A model generated the notes under the pieces. It did no database searches. It saw only the letters and a list, made by a program, of their open reading frames with translations, and was not told the origin of the DNA. Made by a program: the position numbers and the translations under genes. DNA of 64,000 nt, from assembly GCF_000003855.2 (NCBI RefSeq), contig NW_003101663.1, positions 521,715 through 585,714 on the forward strand, in the 5' to 3' direction. This DNA comes from Blastomyces gilchristii SLH14081 (taxonomy: Eukaryota; Ascomycota; Eurotiomycetes; Onygenales; Ajellomycetaceae). Position 1 is the stretch's first letter; each line of letters starts with the position of its first letter. Below are positions 39,355 through 51,598 of this stretch, piece by piece.

Positions 39355-40767
39355 CGTCTGGGAACAATTTTGGATTCAGTTCCTAAGTTTACGAAATGGT
39401 AAGCTCAGGAACGGGATGGGGACATTAAAAGGTTTGACCCAGAGTCGGGAAGACGGGCAAGGCGGAGGCCAATCGCGTCTGAACACGACGGGACTGACAA
39501 ATGACAGGCGGAGTTTCGGTTGGGAGGGTAGCTTATTTATACCCAACTTGACCCTATTCTGCGCCTCACTCCCTCCAACCTTGGATGGTAAAGAACTGCC
39601 TTTTTAACTTTCAGGGAGTTGAAATGATGGAGTTAAAGTGCAGCTTCCCACCAATAGCTTTCCTTCTACAACCTGTATTTCGCTGCCCTCAACCCCTTGA
39701 TTAAAACATACCTAGAAGTTGGGCAAAATTGGTGTTAGAACTCAGATGTTGTGGGATGGAAATCGCTGGTTTCCGGTTCAGAATTCGGAGCAGTTGATAC
39801 CAAACCGACTAGGCGGTTCAACTTGATTGGTAATTAGGCTCGAAAAGACAAATCGTCAGGGACAAGCCAGCTTTGCAATTTGTTTTGGAAAGTTCTCAGT
39901 CGTCAGTTTTCCCCGCGATGAGTTGTTCATAAGCGATTGATAGGCAGTGGCGGCCAGCGTCTGGCTTGGAATGTGAAATGGCTTTATGAACAGCCAGGTT
40001 GGAATGCAAATATACGTCATAATGTTCCAAAAAAGCCCGAAATGCCGAGAACAATTCGATATGGCACTGAGAATTCAAAGGAGACGGTTGGAGAAACGGC
40101 GATTGATACTCCTCCTTGTGGTCTTGGTCAGAGTGACCTGAATATTCCAACCGCAAGACGTGGTTATTTGTTTCTGATCATCCCTGGGCGCGAACAATCA
40201 CTGGTTGATAGGAAACGGTTGGCGTGTTTTGCAAGCGCCAATGAAATCGACACGAAACATGGTCACACCCACCGTATCAACATTACCCTTTGGCATCTAC
40301 GTCGCGCCCTGGGGGCTTTCAACCTTGAAGAAACCGGTCAAAACTCGAGATATTTTTTTGGCGATGGGAACTGAAAGCCCCAAACCAGCCATTCAGGAGC
40401 GGACTTCATGCTACTTTGCAGCGAACGAGCACCTTGGCTCATTGACTCGTGAGGCGACCCGACGGATGACGCCAGGGGAGTTTCCATTAATAATTGGCTT
40501 TTTGGATGCAGAAGCATGCATCCTAGTCGAGCCGTCGGGCACAAACGGTGCCTAACAAGCAGCATACCAGAGACTTCGCAAAAACTAGTTATTTGCTGGC
40601 AGGCGGTTGTTGGACGAAGCGACAAGCTCTTTGGGAGTTGTCGTCCGTTTCTTATCTCAGCGGGCTCAGACCTCTGGCTCGGTTTGAACAGGTTGCAGAC
40701 TAATCCGGCATGACACTAACCTACTTTTGATACAAGTCATGTGCTCAGAGCAATCCTCGCCAGAGGG
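39355..40767. other. Spacer with no recognised gene
   Basis: The first 250 bases are the promoter of the J-protein gene. From 39900 to 40560 both strands have openings of 86-145 residues of ordinary composition, but none shows a domain, good start context or splice pattern that I recognise. They may be remnants or chance. Confidence 0.4.
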
Positions 40768-41273
40768 TCTGAGAAGAAACAGTTCCATCTTCAATGGAGA
40801 TTTCCAAGATTTACAAGGATTTTTCAGATTCTTCAACTTTGACTTTCTATTACTATATATCCATATATCTTTGAGATTTGAAAATCACCTTAGCTTATAG
40901 CTAAAGAGAAGAAGAATAGAAATATTTCTTTAATATTTCAAAAAAATCTATATTTAAGATAGATGTATACTCTTGAAAATGATCATATTTTTTGATCTCA
41001 GAATTTCTAAGAGCTTTTTTTTGTATGAGAAATTGGATCAAAATTCCTGTGTTCAAAAACACACTGATCAACTTTGAGATGATACTTCTATTCTAAGAAC
41101 TTGAGATATGAATATAAAAATCAGATACATCGCGAGAATATTGTTATTCTAAGGTTTCAAGATGATACAGAAATGATGAATCTATGAAGTTGAGTTGGAA
41201 TTCTCTTTCATACTCAGAGTACTGAGCAAATCCTTCCCATGTTACTAATAATCAGGAACTGTTTCTTCTCAGA
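40768..41273. mobile_element. Small AT-rich element with 19-base inverted ends
   Basis: TCTGAGAAGAAACAGTTCC at 40768-40786 is repeated exactly in inverted orientation at 41255-41273. The 470 bases between are very AT-rich and contain no open frame. This looks like a MITE or a mutated remnant of a DNA transposon. I see no clear target-site duplication, which weakens the call. It could also be an unrelated long inverted repeat. Confidence 0.5.
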
Positions 41274-41992
41274 TGCTTCACAAGATATCATCACTCACAT
41301 GACCTGATTTTACTATTTGGGTTAGCTTATTGCTTATTTGAGATTAGCTCATGACATAATCATCAATCCAGTGTTAAAACAGCAATAAATATCTGGAGAA
41401 GCGTCTGAGCTTGCTGAGATAATCCGTTTCGTCCTTTTTCCCATGTGATCAGGTGACGAGGTTTGCCCTAAGTCATGCCTTCGATCCTGCCCTTCTTCAT
41501 AGGGTCATTCGACTTCAAAGCGATGCCGGTAACTAACCTACCTAATGGATTGCTGCTTTGCCAATTATTTCAGCTGCACCTGTCTCGACACCTTTGGATC
41601 CCAGTGAGATTAGTTTCCTGAGACAAGCCATTACGAAACCTTTCTCTGACACCTTGCTACATGTTGGGACGTAAGCTGGAACCCCGATTTCGGATGGGTT
41701 CTAATAATCAGTCCCCGGGTGCGGGTGATTCCAACCTTTATTTCTCTTTTAATTACTTCGGCTTCCTTTCTTCAGTTGGAATGTGAGGCAAAACCTCGCC
41801 GCAAGCTAAACCTACCTATTGTCTTGAGCGGACGCACACAGCCTCGCTGAACAGGCCGTGTTAGCACATTTGCTTGGAGGCGCGGAAGTGGTCTGATAGA
41901 TCGTTTCCCCAAGCCCCGCCTCAGCTTTTTGAATCATCATTGCGCACCAAGTGCCACACTGGAAGCAGAGAGAATGCGCCAATGGGAAAATA

Positions 41993-42476
41993 CGGCAGTC
42001 TATAGTGACAAATGTGACAAATGAGTATTTTATACTAGTGTTATAAATGAGCACACATTGATGATACTGATTGTATTAGCAATCAAGATCTTCTCATTGA
42101 AGATTGTATGAAATAATGCTCATATCAGTGGAGGGCTCTCAACCTGGAACAGTCTCTATATGCTCAGGCCAGTCTTCAGAGGAATCTATATTCAGAGGTC
42201 TCTATGCTCAGAGGTCTCTATACCCGGGGCCACTCTATACTCAGGGGCTCTATGCATAGAGGCACTCTATATCTATATACCTGGGGGCCTTCATACTCAG
42301 GGCGGAAGGGGCCTCCATACACCTTGTTGATCTGTGAGGTGGAGCTCATAGTCTTAAAGCCAAGACTGACTAAACCATATGTAATAATATATTAACTATA
42401 TTAGGACTAGTGTAACTAATCGGTGCATGGCTATAAAATCAACATTCATTTGTTACATTTGTCACTATAGACTCTG
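41993..42476. mobile_element. MITE-like element with TA target sites
   Basis: Left end 41993-42024 and right end 42446-42476 are near-perfect inverted repeats of about 30 bases, sharing AGTCTATAGTGACAAATGT and then RACAAATGA. Both sides are flanked by TA, as expected for Tc1/mariner or pogo/Fot1 insertion. The 484-base element encodes nothing. Its interior carries several partial copies of a CTCAGAGGTCTCTAT-like unit (about 42140-42300). It is best read as a non-autonomous element moved by a mariner-type transposase encoded elsewhere. Confidence 0.72.
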
Positions 42477-43573
42477 TAGGTAAGCTAGCGTCTAATTACC
42501 GGTGGTAGATTCGCGGCGACAGCGGTGCATCAGAGGGTCAACAGGAAAGTTCTATACGCTAGCTACCTCATCAACCGAAGACTGCCTGCTATTCAAGAAC
42601 ATATCATGTTCGGTTATTCTGAATTTGCTTTCCCGTTTTGCCGTGCTCTGGAATGGATGTAACCACAGACACAGGAAGTGTGCTTCCATGTGCGTCGCAG
42701 CCAGGTGGGTGGCCTGGAGATTGCCCCAGATTATAAATATATACGTGTATTTCCACACTCAATATATTCGATCCGAGGATGGAGCATTTCCCTCTTTTCG
42801 AGAGACAAAAAAAGTTGGTATCCACAACTGGCGAATATTGATGAACCGGTGTCATACTAACCTAACTATTGAAAACTTTCTTGTAGGCAGCCGTCTACGG
42901 TTATTATCCAATATTTTATCACACATGATATGAATAGACTTAAGGTTATCCCATTAAAGTATTACATATTTAAATCACATGCTGAGCGAGTTTTGTTAAA
43001 ATGCAGACAAGAAATTCCCATCCTTCTTAGGAGCCATTGAAGCTACCCGAGCAAAACCAGGGAAATCACAAGGAGTTCATTAACAACTGGCCTTTGTGGC
43101 AGGGATTTATTGGACGAATCTGGCAATATTGTGGCAACCTCCAGGGAAACAAGAAAGATATGAAATGGAAACAATAAAGACAACAGGGCTTTTCAGTGAC
43201 AAATTATACGTCCAGCAGTTTACTATATCGTGTTTTGGGCCGTGACAAAAAGATCAACCGGAAACACCAGTGAACAGGAAAAAGACAGAATGAGATATGC
43301 ATATGTAGGGTATATTCGAGAGCTCATTCAAAAGCGCAACGACAACAGAAAAACAAAATGATATCTGAAAAGAAAAATAAAAGAAAAAATTACTATAAGA
43401 AAGTGAGTGCGCGTGTTAAGAAAATCGTCATCGTAAACCGAAATCGAGGTCATGGTATGAAATATAATGGAATAAACAGAAAACCGAATCCCAAGGACCC
43501 ATGCATAAAGCGCCAAAACCAAATTAAATATCGATACATCGAGCCGTATGGCTGCGGTTATTTGGTTGTTAAA
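42477..43573. other. Spacer downstream of arrestin gene
   Basis: No recognised gene. An open frame at 42502-42933 lacks any known motif. The right part (43300-43570) is A-rich and probably includes the arrestin 3' UTR. Confidence 0.45.
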
Positions 43574-45270
43574 TCAACAAGCAGCCCTGACAATCGTTGG
43601 ATTTGACCGCCGCCTGGCCAACGGGGACGAAGCGTTCGAATACTCCGGGGGAGCCATGCTCAGGGTAGATTCTGTTGATAACACTGTATCGCTTCGTCCC
43701 CTGCCGGGCCCTGTCGAGAGCGCCGATGAGCGCTCAGCGAAATGTACCTGTGGGGGCGCGATGCTGCGCGGTGTGAAGAATTCGTCACCGGTGTTTCTGT
43801 TTCTGCTCCTCTCCGGCGTCCCACGCGCTGCAGAAGCTTCTGCAAGGCTCTCTGTGGTGGATATCTGAACGGGTACACGGACAGCCAGTGTGGGGACGGT
43901 TAGACTGGCGCTGGGTGTGTTGTAGGAAAGAGAGATTTCGAGCGCGTAGGTGCGCGATGAGAGGCAGGAGTGGAATGTGGGGACATATGCACGTGTGGGT
44001 GGCAGGCTGATCGGTACCAGGATGGCCGCAGTGTAGTAGGTCTCCCCTGCGTATTCAGCGCTGGGGCCTACGAGGGACTCGACTGAATTTGTTGATTGGA
44101 AGGAGTCCCGGCGGTGAAGGGAGGATGCCGCAGAGGGACAGGGGGAGGTGCCGGTGTGCTTCTTCCATTTTGCGGATGCGACGCAGCGAGATGCGAGAGA
44201 AACGGTATCGGTATAGACGCCTCGGTTTAGGGCCCACATTAATGATGTATTCTTGGTAGGAATGTCGGCCCATGGTTCGGCCGAAAAGAAGGTGTTTACC
44301 TTCAGCCTAGTCCAGACCCTGCTCAGGCGGGGAGGTTGTTGGTTCTCGTCTGTAGGGTCGAATCGAAGATGCAAGGTCACCATGGTGCTGGGAGTACTCT
44401 CTGCTGATTGAGTTGCAGCTGATGCTGGGACGGGGATTGCTTTTGGTTGGCCTGCGGCCATAACGATTCGGCCGATTTTGCCCCTTAGGGCGCCTCTTTT
44501 AACGTCCTTTTCTTTGCGCATTCGGTACTCCTCGCTGTCGTCCAGAACGCTCAACGGGGGAGCCTGATCCACTGCCGGAATGACACGAACTTTCTGTCTG
44601 GTGTCCACAAGCACTTTGAGGGAAGCATCCACCGGGCTGGCTTTGAAAACTTGGGCCCTAACCGCGTACTGAATCTGCGTCATCTGGGGAGTCATATCAT
44701 CGAGAAGCGTGCCCCCGTTCCCCGATATCGTTGGATCACTTAGCGACGGTGGCAAGAGGATGTGCTCCGCGTGGACTTGAGGATGATTGCATTTATGATT
44801 GCATGAATTGGGGAGCAAATGCTTAGGGACAACGAAGGTAAAGGGGAATGTATATGTTTGGCCTGCACTGATAATCCCAGCCTGGGGATATTGTTGCTCA
44901 TCGATCGGCTGCACAAGGCGCAAAAACGTGTGAAATGCGGAATATCGACCAATGGCAGGACCTGACATTCCAGGTGATTCTATGACGGTTCTAGATGTGC
45001 CTGTTGAATCGCACTTAGCAATGACCCTAAGTAGACGATTGTATGACAAGGAGAAGGTTAGGTCCTACCTTCAAAAGAAATAGAGAGATTTGTAAAGCAG
45101 ACATCATAATCAGATGTGACGCTAACTTCTCCTTCGATTTTATCAAGAGTTGTATATGAGTTGATTGGGGATCCCTGCTGATTCTTGAGAGAAATTATCA
45201 CCGAAGGCTTCGAGCGTAGAGAGAGGGTATCGAAATCATTTGAGCTACGGGCTGTAACTGAGGTAGCCAT
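43574..45270 (-). CDS. Arrestin-related trafficking adaptor
   Basis: This is an arrestin-fold protein expected to link plasma-membrane transporters to a Rsp5/HulA-type ubiquitin ligase for endocytosis. Exons read 45270-45069 and 45000-43574 (542 residues). The N-terminal arrestin sheet reads KPSVIISLKNQQGSPINSY, GEVSVTSDYDVCFTNLSISFEG and then TSRTVIES after the intron. YTFPFTFVVPKHLLPNSC is a standard arrestin-N feature. The alternative acceptor at 45026 breaks the frame, and the CAG at 45001-45003 restores the expected FEGTSRT. Near the C-terminus APPEYS supplies a PPxY motif, which in this family binds WW domains of the ligase. The C-terminal third is Ser/Pro/Arg-rich. The transporter it serves cannot be guessed. 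Confidence 0.88.
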
Positions 45271-47968
45271 TGTGCTGTCTATATTTCCGTATCTAAATCC
45301 TATATCGGGCGGGTATATAAATCCCTTGAGAACGAACCAAGGGGGAAATAGGACAAGTGGGATCAGTGATGATAAACGCGTCGCCCAACAGCAGCAAGCA
45401 CAGATTGAGGAACTATAAGGAGTAAAGAAGTATGATGGTAAAACTGTTTTTTTAAAGTTGACTATGAAATAATTATTTGGTACTATATGAACATGTCTTT
45501 GGGGAGGCGAGCTCTCATCTTTATAGATCCGAACTTAGTATAGAGTCACAAGAACAACACTTCTTCTCTCAATGGCATCCATGAATTACAAAAAATTTCC
45601 CGCTCGCTAATCTGCGATCCAGGTCTCCACAAAATGACACCACAGGGCGTGGGCCAGGGACAAACTATGGGGAAGGGGCTCAGACCCCCCGCTAGTTGTC
45701 AGCGAAACATTCTGTATATTATTGGCTGTCGGAGTTGAACCTGATTCTACTTTGTACAGCTGCTTTGACCCGAATGGTTTCCTGTGGCGGCAAAAACAAT
45801 AAAGAGCTATTGCATAGCTGGATAAATACATGCATCCATTTTCTCTTGTCTTCTCATTTTTGTTGAAACCTCTCATTTCTACGGGCTGCATATCATATTG
45901 ACATAAACGAGAAGCAGTCCATCAGACCATAAATGACCTCATCGCTCAACCGCTCATCATTATTATTAATCGCAATCTGTGAACGAAGCCGTGTTAGAGC
46001 ACGGTCTTTTAAGAACGCTCGACAAAAGGGTGAGCCTAACCCGTATACAGACACCGCGTCGTCTCACAAGGGCGTGCCAACCAAGATTGTGCTCAACCCC
46101 GCCGATTTCGCAATTGGACGTGGAGCTTCGTGTTGCCGCCACCTACAAGCTTAGGACGATCTCCATGCTGAATAATTATTGAACTGCTGAAGCCTTCCTC
46201 CGTTTACGGACGGGTCGATCCGTACATGCTTCTGGGTTCCTTAAAGACAGGCAAGTTTGATTGGTTCTCGAAGTTCACCTCTTCGTATCATCCAAAACCG
46301 GCCAATCACTGTCAACTGGACCACCCGCCGAGCTTGGAGTCTGCCGTCTTAGCGGGAGCTGGGGATTGAATTAGTCATTCATGTTGATTAATCAATCTTC
46401 ATGGATTCCTTGTCCTGTGAGATGACGTCAATAAATTATGATTGAACAAGCGCAATAGAAGTCATTACTTTCATAAGTTGGAAATAAAGATGTTAGCCTG
46501 GATAATTAACTAACTAGTTAACTAGTTAACTTAGTTAAGTTATTTTTGATGCTTATCTCAGCAGCTGGCCCGTGAGGCTCTTTTAAGCTTGTTTCTCCGT
46601 TGGGAGGGAGCTTAAATTCACCACCGCTCCTCGTTCGAAGTTCGTTCATGTGTTCTTGCCCACTTCCACCGCAATAAGAACACTTGGCCAGACGTTTCTG
46701 GTTATCGCGACACGTTTCCCTCTCATCTTGAACTGCGTGGGCTTCTTTTCGAGGCCATGGGACGCCCTGCCTAGAACAACACGCCCTTCTTGATATGACA
46801 AGGAACTGCGCTAATCCAATAGCGTGAGGACCCACTGCGAGCAAGCAACTCGGTGGTGGGACATTTTTTTCGAGGCCAGCTTAGTCGCCATGCTTAAATT
46901 TTCCTCGGGCCGAGAGCTTCATTAATTTTTTTTTGTCTCGAAATCGTCTTTCTTGCTTTAGCAAAGGGGTTTGATAAAACTCCAAATAATCGGCGAAGTG
47001 GGTTGGGGTAGGAGATATGCTTTGCTTAGCTACGTTACTGATTGGGCTGGAGCAGTGGCATCCTCCTTTCCGTTTTTTTTTTTTCCCTCCCAGGCCATGC
47101 GGTTTAGATTATTTCGTAGTAGATGTAGGTTAATCAACAAAAGTTAACATGTGTGCATGCATATTCTGAAAGAAGTTCCGAAGTAGGAGATAGACATCAT
47201 CCAGGATCACTGATGCGTTTAAGCTTAAATGAGTGGGGCAGGGAGAAATCTTAACCTCCAGCTCCGTGTAACCCGACTTTCATATTATTATTATTACACG
47301 CAGCCCGCGAAAAGTAGAAACAGAGTGAATAGAATTTCATTCCTGATTCAATTGAATGTGAACCCTACACAGACCAGGGAAGAAATAATGAACATAGTCA
47401 ATTCCAATTCCAAAGAGTATAGAGTACTAAACTTTGCTACATAAGGCGGCGGGCGGAAAGGGGACAAATGTATGTATGTCCTATGATTGAAAAAAAAAAA
47501 AAAAAAAAAAAAGGGGGGTGGGGGGGGACATGGAAAACGTGGCAGTACAGGATATGGGAAAAGGACGGCATGTTAACTGGAGGAGAAACGAATTCAAGAG
47601 TGGTTTTCTCATCATTCCAGAAAACACCGGGGGAGCAAAATCGAAAAGTGAAAAATACAAAGTTGATGGTTGAAGTGTAAAAGACGGCAGGAGACAACTG
47701 GCGTAAGAGAGAAAATGAAAAAAAGGTTAGGGGGACAAAACAAGATTTTAGCATAATTTACATCTTAGAAACGGATATAATGAGATAGAGTTGGAAAATG
47801 CTCTTGAGACCAAATGAATCCATGCATGAATTTGATTTCATTAGTTATCCATTGAGAAAAAGAAAAAATCAGAGAAGAAAGGACAGGTCAAAGAAAAGGA
47901 AAGGGAAAAAGGCATTAGTTTAATCAGAAACAGAATCAGAGGGATGTGTCTTTTTTTCTGCCACGTGC
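45271..47968. other. Long spacer, no gene recognised
   Basis: Mixed composition. It includes a TTAACTAGTTA palindromic cluster (46504-46542), an A23 tract (47490-47512) followed by G-rich DNA, and short open frames without known motifs. The left 100 bases are the arrestin promoter and the right end the TAF14-like 3' flank. Confidence 0.5.
47490..47512 (+). repeat. Poly(A) tract, 23 bases, with G-rich flank
   Basis: The A run is followed by GGGGGGTGGGGGGGG. Confidence 0.9.
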
Positions 47969-49720
47969 TCATACAACTCCCTTTTCCTGTGTGAAGTCCC
48001 ACAGCATCTTGATAAGGGAGTCGGGAAGGGTGTAGAGATCAACATGGAATTCGCCCTCTGTATTCAAGAGATGTCAGTATCGTGTGTATGTGTGCGCGTG
48101 AGACAAAAAGCGTAGGGGTAGATGTAAATAAAGGAAAAGGAACGCACGCTCAATATCATTTTTGGTATACGAGTCGGCGGATTTGTTATCATGGACCATC
48201 TGCACAACTTGGAGGAGGTCATCTTCACCAAGCTTCTGCAGGCCGTCTGCCAGTTTATCCATGTCGACCTGATAAATGACAGTCAGGATATTGTAAGAAA
48301 AAGGCGGATGCCGGAACATATTCATTGTTTTGAGAGGGTGGAGTGGAAACTGGAGGTACTATAAACATACATTCTTATCTATCCGCTTCTTTTTCTTCGA
48401 GCCCTCATCCTGCGTACCTCCACGCTTCGATTTGACGCCATTCTCATCGCCAGGCACAGGGCCATATTCTCGGAGAATGTTTAGAAGAGCTGGTTTGGGG
48501 TTTTTGAAGGTCTATGGCCATATTATTAGATGGATGAAAACATCATTAGTCTACCCAAATGCACAGAAGAAGTCAAATGAAACAAACCCATCAAACACAG
48601 TGAGGGAAGGTGAGATGCGGGTTGGTGCTTGGGAGTTCAGGTATAGACTCACAAGAACATGCTTTGACTCATATTTGTTCTGCTGGAAATGTAGGTCATG
48701 GTTGACAATATGTTCTTTGTCCAGAACTGTGAAACCAATCTGCATATCAAATTCACCCCAGCCTTCCTCCTCAATTTTGAAGGGTGCAGATTTGAAAGCT
48801 GTATTTTATCCATTCGAAGTTTTTTGGAATATTGTCAGCACAAATAAAAGCTGTACACACCTGCATGCAATGCATGTGCAAGATAGCGGTAAGCAGAATC
48901 AAGCCCATCAACACGTACTCTGTATCGCCCTATTCCCAAAACTCGGATGCAGCGTATAGGTGACCTTGTCAAACATCGTCGCGGGGACCTCCTCGCCATG
49001 CTCGTTCAGCAAGTAAACCTCAATCGACCATTTCCGCAGCGGCAATTCCACCTCCGACGCCGTCTCTCCTTCTCTATATGCGCAGAGAACCCGTGTAAGC
49101 ATTCGCCAATTAACTATCATCCATATATATTATCCCGTGCTGTGTACAGCAGACCCTCCCACTCGCCTCCAGAAGCTCCGCGTGTATACAGTTTGCAGAT
49201 AATGTTTTGCAGCGACGTGGTGTTGGACTGGATCCAACCTGACTATTCTAGCTGGAGGAAAGGAGGACTGCCATGTTCTCCTAGCCCGCGTCACGGAGCC
49301 ACTCGCAAAAAAAAGCCAATACACTCGCGAGGAGCCAGAGGGGGTGCATAGCATCTAGGGCTACGCGAACAGCAATGTCGGTTGGAGAGGGGAACAGCAT
49401 ACTGAGGGAGAAAGGGGGGAGGAGTGTTGGAGGGGCAGAAAAGAGCGGGGGAGGGCACGAACTTGAGATTCTGCTCCGTGACGAGCTTGACTGTGCGTTT
49501 CACCTACGGATATTCGATATCCACCGAAGAAGAGAGAATAGATTAGCTGATGAGTTCTGTAAGGGGACCGCCGCCCGAGGGGGGGGGCGGGGGGCCAAGC
49601 AGAGGAGAGCGCCATCCGTCGTCGGCTTTCGCAGTTCGCGCCATTCCGCACGTCTACGCGCGCCTTCTGAGAGAGATGGGGGAGATTGGGAATAGAAAAG
49701 AGCTCACTCACGTCGGGCAT
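47969..49720 (-). CDS. YEATS-domain protein, TAF14 (TFIID/TFIIF subunit)
   Basis: This is a homologue of yeast Taf14/Anc1, a small nuclear protein shared by TFIID, TFIIF and chromatin remodellers; its YEATS domain reads acylated histone lysines. Seven coding exons: 49720-49712, 49503-49463, 49073-48919, 48798-48653, 48511-48371, 48268-48148 and 48057-47969, closing to 233 residues. The first exon encodes only MPD. The YEATS domain spans about 4-125: VKRTVKLVTEQN, RKWSIEVYLLNEHGEEVPA, DKVTYTLHPSF and EEGWGEFDMQIGFTV. After a basic linker, the C-terminal ET-like domain (about 160-233) reads DMDKLADGLQKLGEDDLLQVV and EFHVDLYTLPDSLIKMLWDF. Intron density is high for the window. The longest intron (49074-49462) could hide an alternative exon, since the residues between EQN and the YEATS strand vary among fungi. 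Confidence 0.93.
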
Positions 49721-50288
49721 GTTGGTCTGCTTAATCCTCCGTTTTCCTTTCCTGCTTTGTTGTTCGCCCTCTTTGGTTCGGCCGTGTTAGGAAGATTTTG
49801 TGTGTGTAGTGTTTTCGTTGTTACTGGTCGTCAAAGGGCGGTGGTTGTGGTTGGGTGGAGAGCTAAGCTTTTCGGGCTAAAAAATGGTTAAAGCTCCTGA
49901 GAAAGATGATGATATATTTACCCAACAGTGGCGGAGGAAACACAAGGTGCGGTGTTTCTGGGTTATTTTGAGTTTTCAAAGAGAAAAAATAAATATATTT
50001 AAATTGTATTTTGGAAATAATGTTGAGGTTTGTTCATTCGGTTTCCCTTTTTCATTCACGAGTTGGCTTCATGCTGCTTTGTCCCTTTCGTGGTCGCGGT
50101 TTGCGCTCCACAGCCAAATAAATGAAAGGCTTGATTTATACAATATAAAATAAGCAGAACAACATCTACTTTGGAAATAGCAAACAGGATTCTGGAAATA
50201 GGCTAAATTCTTTTCTCTACGAGATAATAATAAGGAGCATCTTTACTCCAACACAAACCCTTTCAGAGATGACTCGCCCCTCGTTATG

Positions 50289-50293
<5 letters not shown>

Positions 50294-50323
<30 letters not shown>
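50294..50323 (+). repeat. Poly(A) tract, 30 bases
   Basis: Uninterrupted A run followed by CCCCACC. Confidence 0.93.
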
Positions 50324-50325
<2 letters not shown>

Positions 50326-50401
50326 CCACCGGCCGGGATGGGGCTAAACGGAAGCATGACAGCCTTGATGGCAAATCCTTGGGGACCCCCTTTTTCGGTT
50401 T

Positions 50402-50419
50402 GGGGGGGGGGGGGGGGGG
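50402..50419 (+). repeat. Poly(G) tract, 18 bases
   Basis: Uninterrupted G run. Together with neighbouring G-runs it could form a G-quadruplex on the plus strand. Confidence 0.9.
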
Positions 50420-50714
50420 TGGAACGGGGAATTGTGATTGAGATGCTTCGTTCTATGTACCGCAAAAATATTATTGTTCTGAACTTCTTTTCGTGCTTTC
50501 TTTTTTCTGTGTTGTCCTTTGTCCCCTCTTCCCTTCTTAAATCCCTCCTCCCATGCCGTAGTTGAGGTGAGAAAGAAGAAGCCTTGACTTTGAACCATAT
50601 TTCATTTCGCCGGATGTTCCCAACTTCTATAAGTCATGAGCGTTTCAAATTTATCTCGTTTTGTATTGGCTTTTTTCGTTTCATTCTTTTTCTTTTTCTT
50701 TTTCTTTTTTTTCT

Positions 50715-50745
<31 letters not shown>

Positions 50746-51158
50746 TTCTTTTTTTTTTTCGGCTTTTTTCTTTTTTTTTTGGGGGGGAGGGGGAGGAATA
50801 TAAAAGATACTTCATCTACACCGTTGCTTCATAAGACAAACACACACCATCATCGAATGGGAAGCGGGGGAAAAGCAGTCTCGTTGACCAAAAAGGCGGA
50901 GGGGTATTGGGGCTTTTGCAAGGGGTTATAAAGGCGGGAAATGGGATTTTTCGGGGAGTCCACAAGGAGAGGGAATGGTGATGGTGATATCATGGTGATG
51001 TGGGGAGTGGGGTTTCGAATCCATACGGGGAATAGCACGTGCTGTGAAACCACTCGTCTTTCTCTCAGTGACGTGTAAATTGTTCTCGAAGATGATGATA
51101 TTTATGATGATGATCAGGGTAAGAGCGTCGATATAGTCCCAGGTCGGGCTATTGAATT

Positions 51159-51551
51159 TTACTCGCTAGCAGCAGCAGCGGCGAAAAGCTTCTCATTCTC
51201 CTCTTGGGCCTTCTCGAAGGCCTCCTTGAAGAGGTTCGCATCTGCAGAAAATGGCGCGAGTTAGTAACTACATATATACATAGGAGGGATAGAGAGGAGG
51301 CAAGGGCTGGCGGTTAGGACTCACTTTCGCTATTAGCAAAGCGGATAGCCAATGTCTGTGCTTCGGGTTCACCCTCACTAACGTCCGCAGCGGCATTCCA
51401 CACCCAGCTCCTGTCGCTACCGACATTGGGAGCCAGCTTCATATCAGGCACAACTAAAAAGAAAAATTTCACATCAGTGGAACCATTCCTACCCTCAACA
51501 TCACGGAACACATCATCCAAAAAGCAAGCGTCTTCCTTTTTTTCTTTCTGT

Positions 51552-51598
<47 letters not shown>

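Larger units (their letters stand above)
49721..51158. other. TAF14 promoter and Yrb1 3' flank, repeat-rich
   Basis: It contains an A30 tract (50294-50323), a G18 tract (50402-50419) and a long T/C-rich run (50660-50780). No gene was recognised. Confidence 0.55.

Noticed and set aside
39937..40374. 145-codon plus-strand frame
   Set aside because: There is no recognisable domain, and an equally long unrelated frame lies on the other strand. It may be chance or a remnant.
45027..45068. Shorter 42-base first intron for the arrestin gene
   Set aside because: It breaks the reading frame. The acceptor at 45001 restores both frame and the expected arrestin motif.
46518..46844. Minus-strand frame with a CSYCGGSGQEH stretch resembling a zinc knuckle
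   Set aside because: Only one CxxC is present, the final ligands are missing, and no gene structure surrounds it.
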